A stretch of 64,000 bases of DNA from Acanthochlamys bracteata (Eukaryota > Streptophyta > Magnoliopsida > Pandanales > Velloziaceae). Under the pieces are notes generated by a model that made no database searches, was not told the DNA's origin, and was given only the letters and a program-made list of their open reading frames with translations. The translations under genes and the position numbers were made by a program. This document shows positions 10,035-21,941 of this stretch, piece after piece (position 1 is the stretch's first letter; each line of letters begins with the position of its first letter). The stretch is from positions 126,501 through 190,500 of the forward strand of contig CM034128.1 of assembly GCA_019914995.1 (NCBI GenBank), given 5' to 3'.

Positions 10035-11233
10035 TCAGTGTTTTTGCTAGGCAGAGCTTCTGCAATATGGAATTTGCTTTAGCTTTCTCATGAGTTCTTT
10101 TGACTTTCTCAAGGACTTGCCATCAGTATGTTTGAAAACGTCTTTAAAGTACCACTCTTGTAAGACCTATGTGATACTTCATATTATTAGGCTCATAGTG
10201 CTAAGTGCTTGAGCTATACTGTTTTGTCTCAGGACCTTGACTGATTAATGTCATTGTGGTGTGAGTTGGTAATGAATCATGGTTGAATATTGCTGATTAT
10301 TGAGTTTTTTATTCCTGGATTTCATTAGATTATCTTGAGCAGGAGCCACTGTTTTCCAGTTATATTTTCGTATGTTGATTTCTGGATATTGTTTGGTTTT
10401 ATGACTTTGCTGTTAAGTATTTTCCTGATTATTGGGTCTATAATGTAAAACTGTTCTTTTTGGTTTTCTGGAAATTCTTTCGAGGAGTCTGCCCTGTTCC
10501 TCGTATGCTGCCTTTTCTTTCTTCCATGAAAGTTAAAGAGTTACGTTATGATGTTTGATGAGAGGAAGTGAACAACTCTGTGAAATAGTAGTTTGTGAAT
10601 ATTATCTTATTATTTCCTGAATATCATTGTAGCGTACGTAAATAACTGTCTTGTGTCTTCTTCTTCTTTTTGTTGTTTCGAATTGTGTTGTTTAGCTATT
10701 GCAGAAGTAACAGAGATAGGGGGCGTTTGGGCAATTCCAAACAGCTCATTTTTTAATTTTTAAATTATATATTTTTAATATATATTTTATAAATATTTAA
10801 AAAATTTATTTAAAAATTTAAAAAATATAAGTGAAATTTTTGTATTATATATTATTTTTTTTACATAAAAAAGATAAAATTTATTTTTTTAAAATAAATA
10901 AAAATATTTTTTTATTTTAGAAAAATTTTATTTTATAAGTAATTCAAAACGCACTTATAGATTATTACGAAAAAGAATTTTGCTAAAAGCCTTAACAATA
11001 TAATGGACGGATATTCCTCTCGTATAAAGTTGCTTAAATATTCTAGATAGATTTTTCTTTCTTTTTTGTGAGAGAAAAAATTTCAGGGTGGGTCAAAAAA
11101 AAAAAAAATTTAATTAACTGGTGCCCGTTGTATAAGGTGAAGGCCCACGTCTTCGCACAGCAAAAGCGTTTATCTCCGTTAGCAGCACAAGTAACGGAAA
11201 AACAAGGAGAGAAAGAAATCAAAGATAAAAGGC
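10035..11233. other. RPS28 3' region and AT-rich spacer with a MITE-like insertion
   Basis: No gene is seen. T-rich 3'-UTR-like sequence extends to about 10700. A roughly 245-bp, nearly pure A/T block (10720-10965) starts GGGGGCGTTTGGGCAATTC and ends ATAAGTAATTCAAAACGCAC, so its ends share an imperfect inverted GCGTTTKG. This is a MITE-like profile. The ACBP promoter and 5' UTR follow. Confidence 0.45.
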
Positions 11234-12610
11234 ATGGGTCTCCAGGTATGTATTCCTTCCCTAAATTGATTAATTAGTAAGTTTTTTTTAAAATTTTTAT
11301 TTTATATATGTGTTTGAGGATTTGTATGGAATTCGATCGAACGAATCTCGATCAGAGCAAATTTGTAGTTTTTGTTTTTGTGAATAGCTTTGGAGAAATT
11401 AAGCATATTAATTCGTCAGTTTTGAAAAAGGTGAAACCGAAGCTTTTCGAATTGAAGATTAGAGCATGTAGATTTGGATATTGATCAGAAGAACGATGAA
11501 GATTAGAACTTGACCAGTTAGAAGAAGAAGAAAAAGAAACTAGAGACTATAGTATTCCTTGTATGTAGTAATATTATTATTAAGTTATTATTTCTGTTGG
11601 ATCTCTTTCAGAAAATCAGATAGCAGTTTCTGATAATTAGATGATTAAGACAGAAAAGATAGGCACACCAATCTCAATCCGGCTGTTGTCTTGCTTTACT
11701 AACATGGCCTTTTGTGTTGGTTAAAGTAAACGGAGTAGCAATCTAGATGCTAGATGTAGCTACATGCTTGTTAAAATCAAAACAAACTTTTAGTTTTCTT
11801 TGCCGTCAGTATTCAATCTACTGAAAACTTGGTGTTTCATTTGCACCTTTCTGAGCACACTCCTGTTCTTCCGTAAATATCTTCTGGAAATTAGATTGTT
11901 TTCTGGTTCTTGGCTTTGTATTTGCTTTTTCATACTGATTCCACTCAGATGGGGATGGCTGCCCTTCTCTGTATATAAAGAAAACATATGTAATGATCAT
12001 ATGTCGCTGAGTTTGCAGGAAGAGTTTGAAGAATATGCTGAGAAAGCCAAGAGTTTGCCTGAAAGTACAACAAATGAGAACAAGCTGATCCTCTACGGGC
12101 TTTACAAACAAGCAACTGTTGGACCTGTCAATACCAGTAAGTCAATGCTCATATTAGTGCTAGGCTTTTGTTCAGAAAGCCTTTTCAGAGCAAGCATGCA
12201 TGAAACTATTAGTTCTAACATAACCATTAGGCGTTCGTGGGCAAGCATGTCGATCTTGGAATTGGAAAGTTCAATCTGATAGAAAAAATGATTCTGGTTT
12301 AAGATTCTGCTCGTGCATTGATTTAGCAAACTTAACTGTTCTCTAAACCTACCTTTTTGGTATGCTCTATCATCAATGCAGGCCGCCCAGGCATGTTCAG
12401 CCTGAGGGAGAGGGCAAAGTGGGATGCATGGAAGGCAGTTGAAGGTATGGATATGCTCTATCTATGCCCAGTGTTATCTATTCACTTTGAGCGACTAGAT
12501 TGCTTGCTATAATTTGCCATCATCTTCTTACAGGGAAATCAAAAAAGGAAGCCATGAACGACTACATTGCTAAAGTCAAGCAGCTCCAGGAAGAGGCTGC
12601 TGGTTCCTGA
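11234..12610 (+). CDS. 10-kDa acyl-CoA-binding protein (ACBP6-like)
   Basis: Four exons: 11234-11245, 12019-12136, 12382-12444 and 12534-12610. All have GT-AG borders, and the frame is continuous to a TGA, giving 89 residues, the size of the small cytosolic ACBPs. The product shows the ACB four-helix signature: EEFEEYAEKAKSLP, LILYGLYKQATVGP, SRPGMFSLRERAKWDAWKA and EAMNDYIAKVKQL. The ligand-contacting Tyr and Lys of YKQA and the KWDAW motif are kept. Such proteins bind long-chain acyl-CoA esters and buffer or transport them in the cytosol. Exon 1 codes for only four residues (MGLQ), a familiar ACBP arrangement. In Arabidopsis ACBP6 (At1g31812) lies next to PUT genes (At1g31820/31830), the same neighbourhood as here; this is recalled, not checked. 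Confidence 0.95.
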
Positions 12611-14100
12611 ATTAGTCTTATTTATGTCAATAAATGTGGAAACCTAGTTATACTTAGAAGGATTAAGTGTTCAAGTTATGCTATGCGAAAAACCTGATCG
12701 GAAGGTTGTTAAGTGTGCAATTTCATGTTGTACTGCCGTACTGCTTTGTTCTACTAATCTCAATGCTTGAAGTAACTTGGTGGTGCGATGCTGTTCAAAG
12801 CTGTGTTGCAAGACTCGAACAACAGCTGTCAAGTATAATTTGTTCGCCGTAGGTGATCGCTGTGATCAATTTGAAGCTTCCGAGAAACATATATTTGTTT
12901 TCTGTTAGAAGCGGGTAAAGTTCATAACGCCTGCATTGTGAAAGACGAGCTCAGTTGGAACTAGGAGCCATTGTAAGGCACGAAGAACATCGACGACTGC
13001 ACCTTAATTTTTTCTGAGACGTCTAACCCTTTGCGTTCCAAGATCCAGGCAACAACCGGTTCAGGACCTTGTTGGGGGAGCCATTGGTTCATCTCCATCC
13101 TATAGCCTGTAAAGGAACTTCACAGTAAGTAGCCTATGATCTCATCGTCGCAATCGTCACCGATGGACCAGTTTGATACAAAACCTTCAAACCTTCTTTT
13201 GATTCCGCTCTGCCAATCGTTATATCACGGTAATAAGAAACGGATGGTCCGTAGCATATTAAACAATCGACAACTCTTTATGTGCTGATCTCAGTCTGTA
13301 ATTCAGTATGCATACATGAGTGTTGTAAAATATGCCAGAAGATTCAGTTTTCATATTGCACAAAAAAGAAGGTTTTTCTTACCGAAATCGTTCGAATTAG
13401 AACACGAGTACATGCTAAATAGAACAAGGATACGCCAATATCCGAGTTTGCAGTAGTAACGAACTTTGCTAAGTAGTCACCAGCAGCAACATCAATGGGC
13501 CTACTAAAACATTTCTGAACAAGAAGATAACCAGCAGTAACAACAACGGTATCACAATCGTCACGGTGATGAATTACTATCAAGATCAACAGTATTCGTA
13601 TAACAGCAGCAACAGATATTGCAACTCTGCAAAGTCATATGAACTAGTACTCTCTGCAAGTAGTTGTGGACCGAAGATGAACATAGAAAGAAACAGCACT
13701 ACTAGTAATGGAACAACAGTCTAAGGGCTAGCAGTAGTAGTCTTCATTATCACCACCTTGAGAGAAAGATAGAACCTGCAGTTTAGTGAATCAAACTCGA
13801 TTCAATGAAGGAGGGATGAAGTAGTAGTAATAAAACGTAGAGGTTAAGCTTTTTTAGTGCAGCTTTAACTACCAGTACCAGGCTAGTTTAGTTGGAGTTG
13901 TGGAGATCGATAAATTAGTTTATCTATCAGTAAAGCATTAATAATTCTCATGTATGTTAGAATAGTAGTGAATATTATTGTTAAACAGAGTACCAACTCC
14001 AGACAATAGTCTTAATTCATTAGAACATGAGATAAATAATATAGTAGCAAACATACCGATGGAGAGATGTTTGAGGAGCATTCATGTCTGAAACCAATGT
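12611..14100. other. Spacer between convergent genes
   Basis: The 3' UTR of ACBP extends to perhaps 12700-12900, and the 3' region of the minus-strand PF09713 gene lies below 14100. No coding region, RNA gene or repeat that I can support is seen in between. Short open frames here lack splice or family support. Confidence 0.5.
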
Positions 14101-15598
14101 TCACTGAAACATAGAGTAGTCGAGACCGTCTATGAACTCAGATAAATCTGCTATGCTGAAATTGCGAGGCAATCCTTCAAGTGATACGTTTGTGATGTTT
14201 CTAGAGGCATGAGAAGCTTCTTGGGCACTGAGTTGTTGTGAAGCTACATTGCTTGGCAAACTCTGCGAGCTGCTGGATGGTTTGTCGATTGCTTTGCCTG
14301 TAGCCAACGCGGAAGGTCTTCCAAGTTGATAGATAGGTGCAGTTGGATTCCATGAAAATGTGTTACTGCAACGGAGATTAAATCGTAGAGCAATATCAAT
14401 GAGATTCTGCGAACTTTATGCAGAAATATATGTTTAATTTCCTTCATTTCTACAAAAAAGATTTGCCAATTAAATCTTGAAGCAGATGAAAGCTGGTGAG
14501 CCAAAAGTCAATGTAGTTTATCGCACAAACTAACAATTGATGAGAAAATGAACTTACTGTGCCGAAGTTGATCGATGCAGATGTGGACTTGATGATCCTA
14601 TTTCCATTGGAGTAAACAGTCTATGTTCAGGAATTGTTCCTGCCACTGTAGGGAATCTTGAAACATTCGTATATGGATCTGCAAGGAAGATAATTTATTT
14701 ACTAGAGAATACTTGGTAAAATCTTTTACGTGATGATAATATGAGGATCTGCTAAAGAATGATTTCTTGGAGACAGTAATAAAAAACTTACTTTGCGGCA
14801 TATGAGCTCTAGTTTGAGAACTTGTGAAGGGATCATTGTACGGAATAAATATGCCAGTATTGGTCTTTTTATGGTGTTCCTCTAACAGATTGTTGAATTT
14901 TTCGATCTGTTCCTTCAGTTTAAGTCTTGCTCCATATGCAGTGAAGAACTCAGAATTTTGGTCTGCAAGCCTTCTCCAAACTGTAACATTAGAAGCAATA
15001 AAAATCATTTTCAGTCTCATTTCATTACGATGTTATGTGCAATAACTCTGATTCAATCATTCAGTAGATTATAAGTAAAATCATTCTACATTTATAGTGA
15101 CATACATTACCTTCCATAGTGATCCAAGGATCGATATTTTCGTCTTGCTGAAGTTTTTCTACCACTTCCTTCTTGCTCATATATGATAAAAGGCATAATT
15201 CGATTCTCTGCTTGACCTAAATAGACAAAGGAAAATAAGAACATGAAACCACAGGCTCAATTTATAATGGTGACTATGAGAAATAACAAATTGAACTTCA
15301 GCAAGCAGTGCTGTTCATCATACTTTGTCTAGTACTTTCTGGACGCTGGCCTTGTTTACAGCTTGAGAAGTTTTTGCGTTCGAAGATTTTAGCTGAAAAG
15401 AGCTTCTCCTGTTTGGTTTCTGAGGGGCCTGTACATAATTAGAACTCATCCAAAGTTTCAGACAGTGCAAAAACGGAGAAAACAATGAGACTGACTAAAT
15501 AGTCAGCTAACTTTAAAACCTTCAAGTAATGAACTTTACCATATTTTTTATGCAAAGGATGCAGCTGTCAGCAATAAGAGCTTGCAAAAAATTCTCTA
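14101..15598 (-). CDS. Plant protein of unknown function, PF09713/TIGR01589 (A_thal_3526) family
   Basis: Exons are read at 15598-15540, 15428-15324, 15216-15111, 14980-14792, 14678-14558 and 14365-14101 (stop at the low end). All have GT-AG borders and one continuous frame. The plant-specific domain spans exons 3-4: VKQRIELCLLSYMSKKEVVE, then WITMEVWRRLADQNSEFF and AYGARLKLKEQIEKFNNLL. The Ser-rich C-terminal half ends GLDYSMFQ. The ATG closing the first listed exon (15542-15540) would give MAPQKPNRR... and 262 residues. The frame is also open upstream of it in that exon, so further 5' exons up to about 16400 are possible but not resolved. Function is unknown; the domain is predicted helical. 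Confidence 0.8.
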
Positions 15599-16738
15599 CT
15601 GTGCATTGTTGAGTAAAATACCTGGAAATAAATGTTGAATTTCAGAAAACATTCAGCAATTTGTTCCAATTCCAGAAATGAAAATGAGGATAGGCATTAT
15701 AATTCTTAAACGAGAGCGAGAGAGAGAAAGGCTGTTATGGCTAGCCATGCTCCACAAGTATTATCAAGAAGTTCAATTTTCCCTTTTTCTTATTCTGGAA
15801 TTTGAAGATATACCTATTGCATGGATGAGATTTCAACAAATTCAAAGTATATGCATAAAACTAATATGACAAAATTAAGAACAAAGTACAGAAAAGGAAA
15901 AAAAGAAGTCTTTATTCTACTCTGTAGATCTTTAATGAATCAGGATTCGTTTAAGTTGATGCAAGTGTCAAGCCTGATAAATTGCTAGTAAATCTGAGCA
16001 ATGTAATAGAAGTTAAAACTTAGTGAAAAACGTAGATCATGTTCCGCACGAAATTACCATAAAAAAGTCCCACTTAAGACATTAAATTTCTGGAGCAATC
16101 AACATTCTATATCAATAAAGTCTACCTTCCCAAAATTTTCCACTGCAAATTGAGACATACCTTGCATGCATGAAACCTCAACAGATTCTGGTACCAGGCA
16201 TGATAAACTCTATCCGTTGAGATTAACTTTCTCAAACTTCACTAGAATGTGATGGAAATTAAAAGAACAACATAAAACTCACGTCTCGGCAGTTCACAGG
16301 TTCTACATTCTGAGAAGAGAAAACATACCTTACTCCAATCTTGTAACAGACTAGTATCAAGGATGGAAAAATCTACCCCTTTCAAGATCGATGCAAACTT
16401 CAGAATGATAAATGTGCAAATGAGAAAGAGAAAATATGAAAAGCTATGTGGAGGCTTTCAGTTTTAGTTATATGTGGCAATGATGCAAATAACAAAGAAC
16501 GACGAGTGTCACTAAACAACAACTACTATTCATTTCATGCCTTGGAGAAGACTAATGGCAAATATGTAAGTAACTTGCTCTACCAGGGACAATACAATCA
16601 TTTCACCTTTGAGAACGAATATTACTTTCTAACCATTTCCATAGAGGGGGAAAAAATGTCTATATGAAATGCTACAATTAGCACAGTATGGTAGAATGCT
16701 GCACTTTAAATTGCTGATTTATTTTTAGTAGATTGGAA

Positions 16739-18629
16739 TCATTGAAGGACGTAGACAAGCAATGCGCCCACACCTGCTATTCCAGCTACCAATCCCACAA
16801 TCACTCCAATGGGAGAAAGTTTGCCACCAATAGCCTTCCCTGTGTTTATGTCGTAACTGGTAAATCTCTTCTTTGGTGCATCGCATTGACACACATAAGA
16901 ATCCGGCTGAAAAAAGTTGAAATTATGTTAGGCATTGTAGGGATTTAGATTAGTGAGACAAAAAAGATGAATGATGCACAAATTACATAGCTGTTGCTCA
17001 TGATGGCCGTAACTAATAGGATTGCAACATTTGGTTTGTTACTCAAGTCCAACAACAACAGACTGGCAACAAAACTGTAGTACACTTGAATAAGGGGAAT
17101 AATTAACTCAAGCTTGCCTGTTCATCAAAAGGTTTCTGCAGTGTGCAAATGAATCCACAGTCAAGGCAAATGTGTGTTGCTCTAGCCTGAGATATAATAC
17201 AAGTCATATTTTTTGGAACCAGAAGTAGAATTCAAACAGGATAAAAGCTTGATGTAATATCATAACTGAATAGGACCGTGGAATCGTGCCTTTTGTGCTT
17301 TGGTTAATTTTCGACCAGAGCGAGGTGGAGCAGGTCTCTTTGGCAAGCATTTCACATCAACATCTGCACTTCTGCAGAAGAAGTACAGACATTACCCATT
17401 TTAATTAACCAACACTGGTAGAGTATAACCCTACCAATTGTTGAGAAATTTCGTTATGCACAATTATTGCAACAGAATTTGGAAAGAGTTTGAAATACTA
17501 ATGAAAGTTTTGCCAATGATACAGGAGATGGGATGAAGATATTGTCTCAATGTGCTGTAGGCAAAGATGCAATAAAAATACCTGCTTACAACAAAGTATA
17601 CAGAGTCTGGCTTTGCTTGGATGGCAGTTTCGGTGAATCCTAGCTTGCCTGCAGGCCATAATTTATCACCAGAAAGCTGCTCGTGTAATGCACTCGATCA
17701 CCAGCCTTCAGTCCAGCCTTTGCTGCATTTCTGCCACCTTCGACAGCCTGAAATAAACAAGTTGAAGTGGCTGATGAAGGTGGTTATAAATTCATAAGGT
17801 TTGTGCAGCATACTATGTCAAGTGAAATGATAAAAAATAGGGGGAACCAAGAAGAACTCACAGTTATAATGACTCGACCTCTGGGCTTCTGCCTAAGAGA
17901 AAGTCCTAGTGGCTTGTCGACCTCAACCTCTATTGTCTTTGATGCCTGCAGTTCCTGCATTGATCTCGAGTCCCCTTCTCTTCTATGTCCTCCTTCATTC
18001 ACCTACTACAGACACTTTTTCTGCATCCAATAGTGCCAATCAATGGAAAGCATTCTTCTGCAAATATCTATGCCGAAACAAATTACTGAAGTTTTACTTT
18101 TTATGCTTTGTCTGTCTAATCCACAAACTGATAGTCTTCTCAGTTAACTGGTTTAAGCAATTGTCCATTCAATTTTGCATCAGCTTCCAATGAAAGTAAA
18201 ACAACTAGTGGAGGTCACCATAAAAGCAAAGAAAGAATTAGCCCAGTGATTATAAATCTCAATCTACAATCAAGTAAACTTGAACACAATCAATATAAGT
18301 AATCTTCAACAAGATCTTGCTGCAATAATGTTTAAGTCTCTTACTACATGTAAATAATCACACAATAGAGCGTGGGTCACAAGTTTTGCAGATAACCACT
18401 ATCAGAAACAACCGTTTAATCCGAAAAGCACAAGAAAAACTTGTGTTCTATCCAAAGAAGAATATTTTTTTCTAAAGATATACAAAGATCCAATTTTTAT
18501 GCTTTCTTCATGTAATAAAATTACTACCTGAGATTGAGGAAAGACCAATGAATTAGTAGAACTAGAAGTAAAGCTTCTTCTTCTGAGTGGTACCTTCACA
18601 ACAATAACAACAGCAGCTGCTGAAGACAT
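16739..18629 (-). pseudogene. ENH1-like chloroplast protein (PDZ-like plus rubredoxin) with frame and metal-site lesions
   Basis: Exons: 18629-18528, 18002-17862, 17747-17582, 17371-17290, 17186-17118 and 16906-16739. Exon 1 gives a Ser/Arg-rich, transit-peptide-like start (MSSAAAVVIVVKVPLRRRSF). Exons 2-3 give a PDZ-like domain (KTIEVEVDKPLGLSL, VEGGRNAAKAGLKAGDRV). Exons 5-6 give a rubredoxin fold (THICLDCGF) and a C-terminal membrane span (GVIVGLVAGIAGVGALLVYV). This matches Arabidopsis ENH1 (At5g17170) in domain order. Two defects are seen. Exon 3 is one base short after the TTT codon of YTSSF (near 17670), so the frame runs into TAG unless shifted back. The second rubredoxin knuckle reads C-Q-C where C-P-x-C is expected. 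Introns 4 and 5 start with GC. Either this is a decaying gene or the assembly has small errors; the ancestral identity is secure. Confidence 0.82.
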
Positions 18630-19100
18630 TGTTCTAAACTACTCAACACCAACTCCTCCTACTGTTGTTCTTCTTCTTCTGCCTGCTTCCCCAACAGTTT
18701 CTTCTCAATTTATTTCATATATTATAATATTAAGAACAAAGAGAAAAACAACAACAACGACACAAGAAAATGTTGCGAGTATGTAGACAATATTGAATTA
18801 GAATTTGTTTTAAATACATCAAATTTTAATTCTTTCACAAAATTTAAATTTAATTATTTTTATATATTTTAATTATTACTTTATATTTTTATTTATCAAT
18901 TTTATTTTTATTAAAACTAAACTTTAAATTTTATTTTATTTATTTCAAATATCATTTCGATTTTTTGTTATCGAATTCTACTTGCAACTGAATTTCAAAC
19001 AACTTTTTATAAAACCAATTATTTGAAGTTAAAATTTATCCCGGATTCGGGTTTGTAAATAAAAATGGGCTTACCAGAATCCGAACGTTTAAGCAACTGA
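18630..19100. promoter_or_regulatory. Divergent intergenic region, ENH1-like / membrane protein gene
   Basis: This 0.5-kb AT-rich spacer lies between head-to-head genes. About 18790-18970 is a nearly pure A/T block resembling the short AT-rich insertions elsewhere in the window. No individual regulatory site is convincing. Confidence 0.4.
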
Positions 19101-19409
19101 ATGTCATCGTTTAATCTGAGCCGTACATCTTCCTGGAGATTGTTACATCCCGTATCTCAAGCATTTCTTCGTCGTTTTTCTTCCATTCCTTCTTCTCTTC
19201 CTCACCAATGGAGTTCTCCCGCTTACGTTACCGCCGTTACTCCCGCCGTCAATTTAAACCCCTCTTATTCCCTTCTCCTTAGCGCCGTTATTTCTGTTAA
19301 CTCTTTCTGTTCTCTCTACCATGGTCACCAACGTCAGCGTGACTATCATCTTCTTCGCCGCTACTCTTCTTCTACTTGTCTGTACTTCTTCCTCGACCGA
19401 CGAAGTTAA
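19101..19409 (+). other. 102-codon upstream ORF overlapping the start of the next gene
   Basis: An ATG at 19101 opens a frame that runs to 19409, past the main ATG at 19321 in a different frame. Its start (MSSFNLSRTSSWRLLHPVSQ, followed by FLRRFSSIPSSLP) is Arg/Ser rich and lacks acidic residues, like a mitochondrial presequence. It may be an inhibitory overlapping uORF or chance. No family match is recognised. Confidence 0.4.
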
Positions 19410-21941
19410 CGCCATCAGCGATCTGTTAACGGATCTAATTGATCGACATGAAACCCAACTCCAGCGACTCGAATCCCTAATCGATTCTCTCTCTTCTCTA
19501 CTTTCCCGTTTAGAACCGGCTACTGCCAGTAATCTCCCTTCTTCCTCTTCTTCTCTTCCACCGGCTGTAGTAGGTCATCAACAATACGGGGTTGGTTCAC
19601 CTGCTGCAGCAGGTCATGATCAACAGGGCGGTGGTTTACCAGCTGTAGCGGTGACTAAGCATAAACCGGCTTGGTCGGACCGTTTCGTGTTCACCGCTGC
19701 CGCCAGACTCGATAGGTCTGCCGCTGCCACGTCAGCAACAGCACTGCCGTACGAAGATTCTATCGAGGGACCCACCAAGTACTTCGCCATCGGTGATTCG
19801 TTGGGGCGGTGTTTCGTTTTCTCTTCGGCGGGTGATTTGTTACTGAGTTTGCCGACGTTTTCAAACTCTTCAGTCACTTCTTTACTCAGTTACTTCAAAT
19901 CGAGCGGTAAAAATGAGAGCTATTTGATTGCTGGGCATGGAGACGGCTTCATTGTCGCTCATAGACTGTTTGAGCATGCGGCGAATGCCGATGATTGGCT
20001 TGTGTTGTCGCTTGCAGCGTCAAGAGTGCTGTCAAGGAGTGGAGAACCTGTTGTGGCGTTGGAGAGTTATGCAGCCGGAAGGACGAGGTATGTGGTTGCT
20101 GCGGAAGCTGCAGGAAGGATTAGGGTATTGACGGAGAATGGGACACTTTATGGTTCGATTACTGCATCTACCCGCCCGCTTGCTTTCCTAAGAGTGTAGG
20201 TTCTACCATTGCTGTAAAATGTTAGTACTTGTTATTTTTTTTCCTGCATGATCACATTTTGATGCTATGCACATTGTTGGATCCAGTAATAATCTCTCAC
20301 ATTTGTGAAATTCCTAATGTAGATTCTCTTGTAATTTGCTGGCTTAGTCTACAGTGCTAGTATTTTTTGAATTCTTTTTTTTTTTCATAAATGTTATGTC
20401 GCAATCTTAGAACCTAGGCTAGTGCTATGTTAAGTGCTTGTGCTTATGAATCTATATTGGGAACTAGTATTATGGTTTTGTAAGTGCATCTCTACAAGTT
20501 TGTCATTTCTGTAAAACCTATGATTAAAAGTTGGATATATATAATTGTTTCGTTTTAGAAGTACTTCTTTTTTTGTGCTTTCTAAGAAATTGTTTTCACA
20601 TCAGCCTGATATTGCGGTGATCATGAGTAGCATTCTCTACTTCTTATTACTACCTTGCAAGCTGTAATATTAGATGAAACTTTTTTGCTTTAGAATCACC
20701 TAGATGCTGGTTTTATCTGATCTTTTATGAGATATATATCATTTTTGAATGTGGTGTAAGTTCTAGATTCCATCTTTGGAAACCAGTCATTTTGTTGTTA
20801 TATGAAATTGTGCTCCCTTTTCTATTCTGTTTTGCTTTTTATGTAGGCTACATAACTTACTGATAGTCTGCTACATTTGGCAAATAGTTTTTGTTATGTG
20901 GTTAGTGCCTCCTGCATTTTGTTAAATGTTCTTACTCCTGTGTGCAGATTCCAGCAACAGCGCCTCCTCTTGCTCACTGAGACTGGTGCTGCATCATTGG
21001 ACCTTCGCTCTATGTTCCTCCGTGAGATTGACTGTGATGGCTTCAATGGCTCCCATGTCACAACCTATGCATTTGATGTGCTTGAGCGCTCCAAAGCGTA
21101 TGGCGTCACTGCTGCAGGTGACCTTGTCCACGTACTTATCCTTGGGGACTCTGCTGCAAATATCAAGTGCCGCGTCCGTGCCATTCGCAAGGCTGAGTTT
21201 GACAATGGCCCTGTTGCCCTCCAATCTATCAGAGGCTACCTCCTAGCAGTCTCCCATGAGAAGGTGATGGTGTATAATGTATCAACCCAGTTTTACGGGC
21301 GTGTGGGTGCTCCTAGGCCACTATTCTTCGCAACCATTCAGGAAATTAGGTCATTCTTCTTGAATGCAGATGCTTCTGACCCTCAGGGATCATTACCATC
21401 ATCTATGGCGAAGCCACTCATTGCTGCTGACAGGGATAAGCTTGTCATCTTGGGGCTTGGTAGTGGGTACATTGGCATTTATAGAGCAAGTTTTCCTGTT
21501 TACAGGGTTCAGACTAATGCAGTCGTGTGGAGTGCTCCAGCTCTGTTGTTCTTGCTTTTCTTGATTGGGATATGGCAAATTTATGTGAAGAAGAAGGATT
21601 CTTTTGGCTGGACCCCAGAGGAGGCCTTTAATACCACATCCAATTCTCCCCCAGGCAGCCTGTTAGGTCCTGCTCCTAGTGACAGAACTTTTGGAGATTC
21701 ATCGAGGCCATCAGATCTCCGGGATTCGAGGTCTTCTGGGCTTAGAGGTCCAACAAGAAGGTACAGTTCACCTCCTCGTTATGGTGGAGGATCCGGTATT
21801 CCGTTCAGGTCCTCGTCCTCTGATTCTGCTTTTAGAGGAGCAACCGATCTGAACTATAGAGGCCGAGATGCATCACCCTTTTCCCAACGAAGAGAACCTT
21901 TGTTTTCAAATACCCAACCTGTAGATGACCATGCTGATTGA
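19321..21941 (+). CDS. Uncharacterised membrane protein, At1g75140-like
   Basis: Two exons (19321-20195 and 20948-21941) join within a Val codon across a GT-AG intron to give 622 residues, about the length of the Arabidopsis At1g75140 protein. The ATG at 19321 is in a good context (TACCATGG), and the same frame is closed upstream by TAG near 19282. Residues 1-27 form a hydrophobic signal anchor. Residues about 30-65 form a coiled-coil-like segment (DLIDRHETQLQRLESLIDSL). A large middle region, with short beta-type repeats such as YFAIGDSLGRCFVFSSAGD, resembles a propeller-like luminal domain. A second membrane span (VVWSAPALLFLLFLIGIWQI) comes near residue 500, followed by a Ser/Arg/Pro-rich cytosolic tail. 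The function is unknown; similarity to WD-like endomembrane proteins is an inference. Confidence 0.82.

Noticed and set aside
18528..18629. Treating the ENH1-like first exon as a separate small gene
   Set aside because: Its donor is in phase 0 and matches the phase-0 acceptor of the PDZ exon; the combined order matches the ENH1 family.
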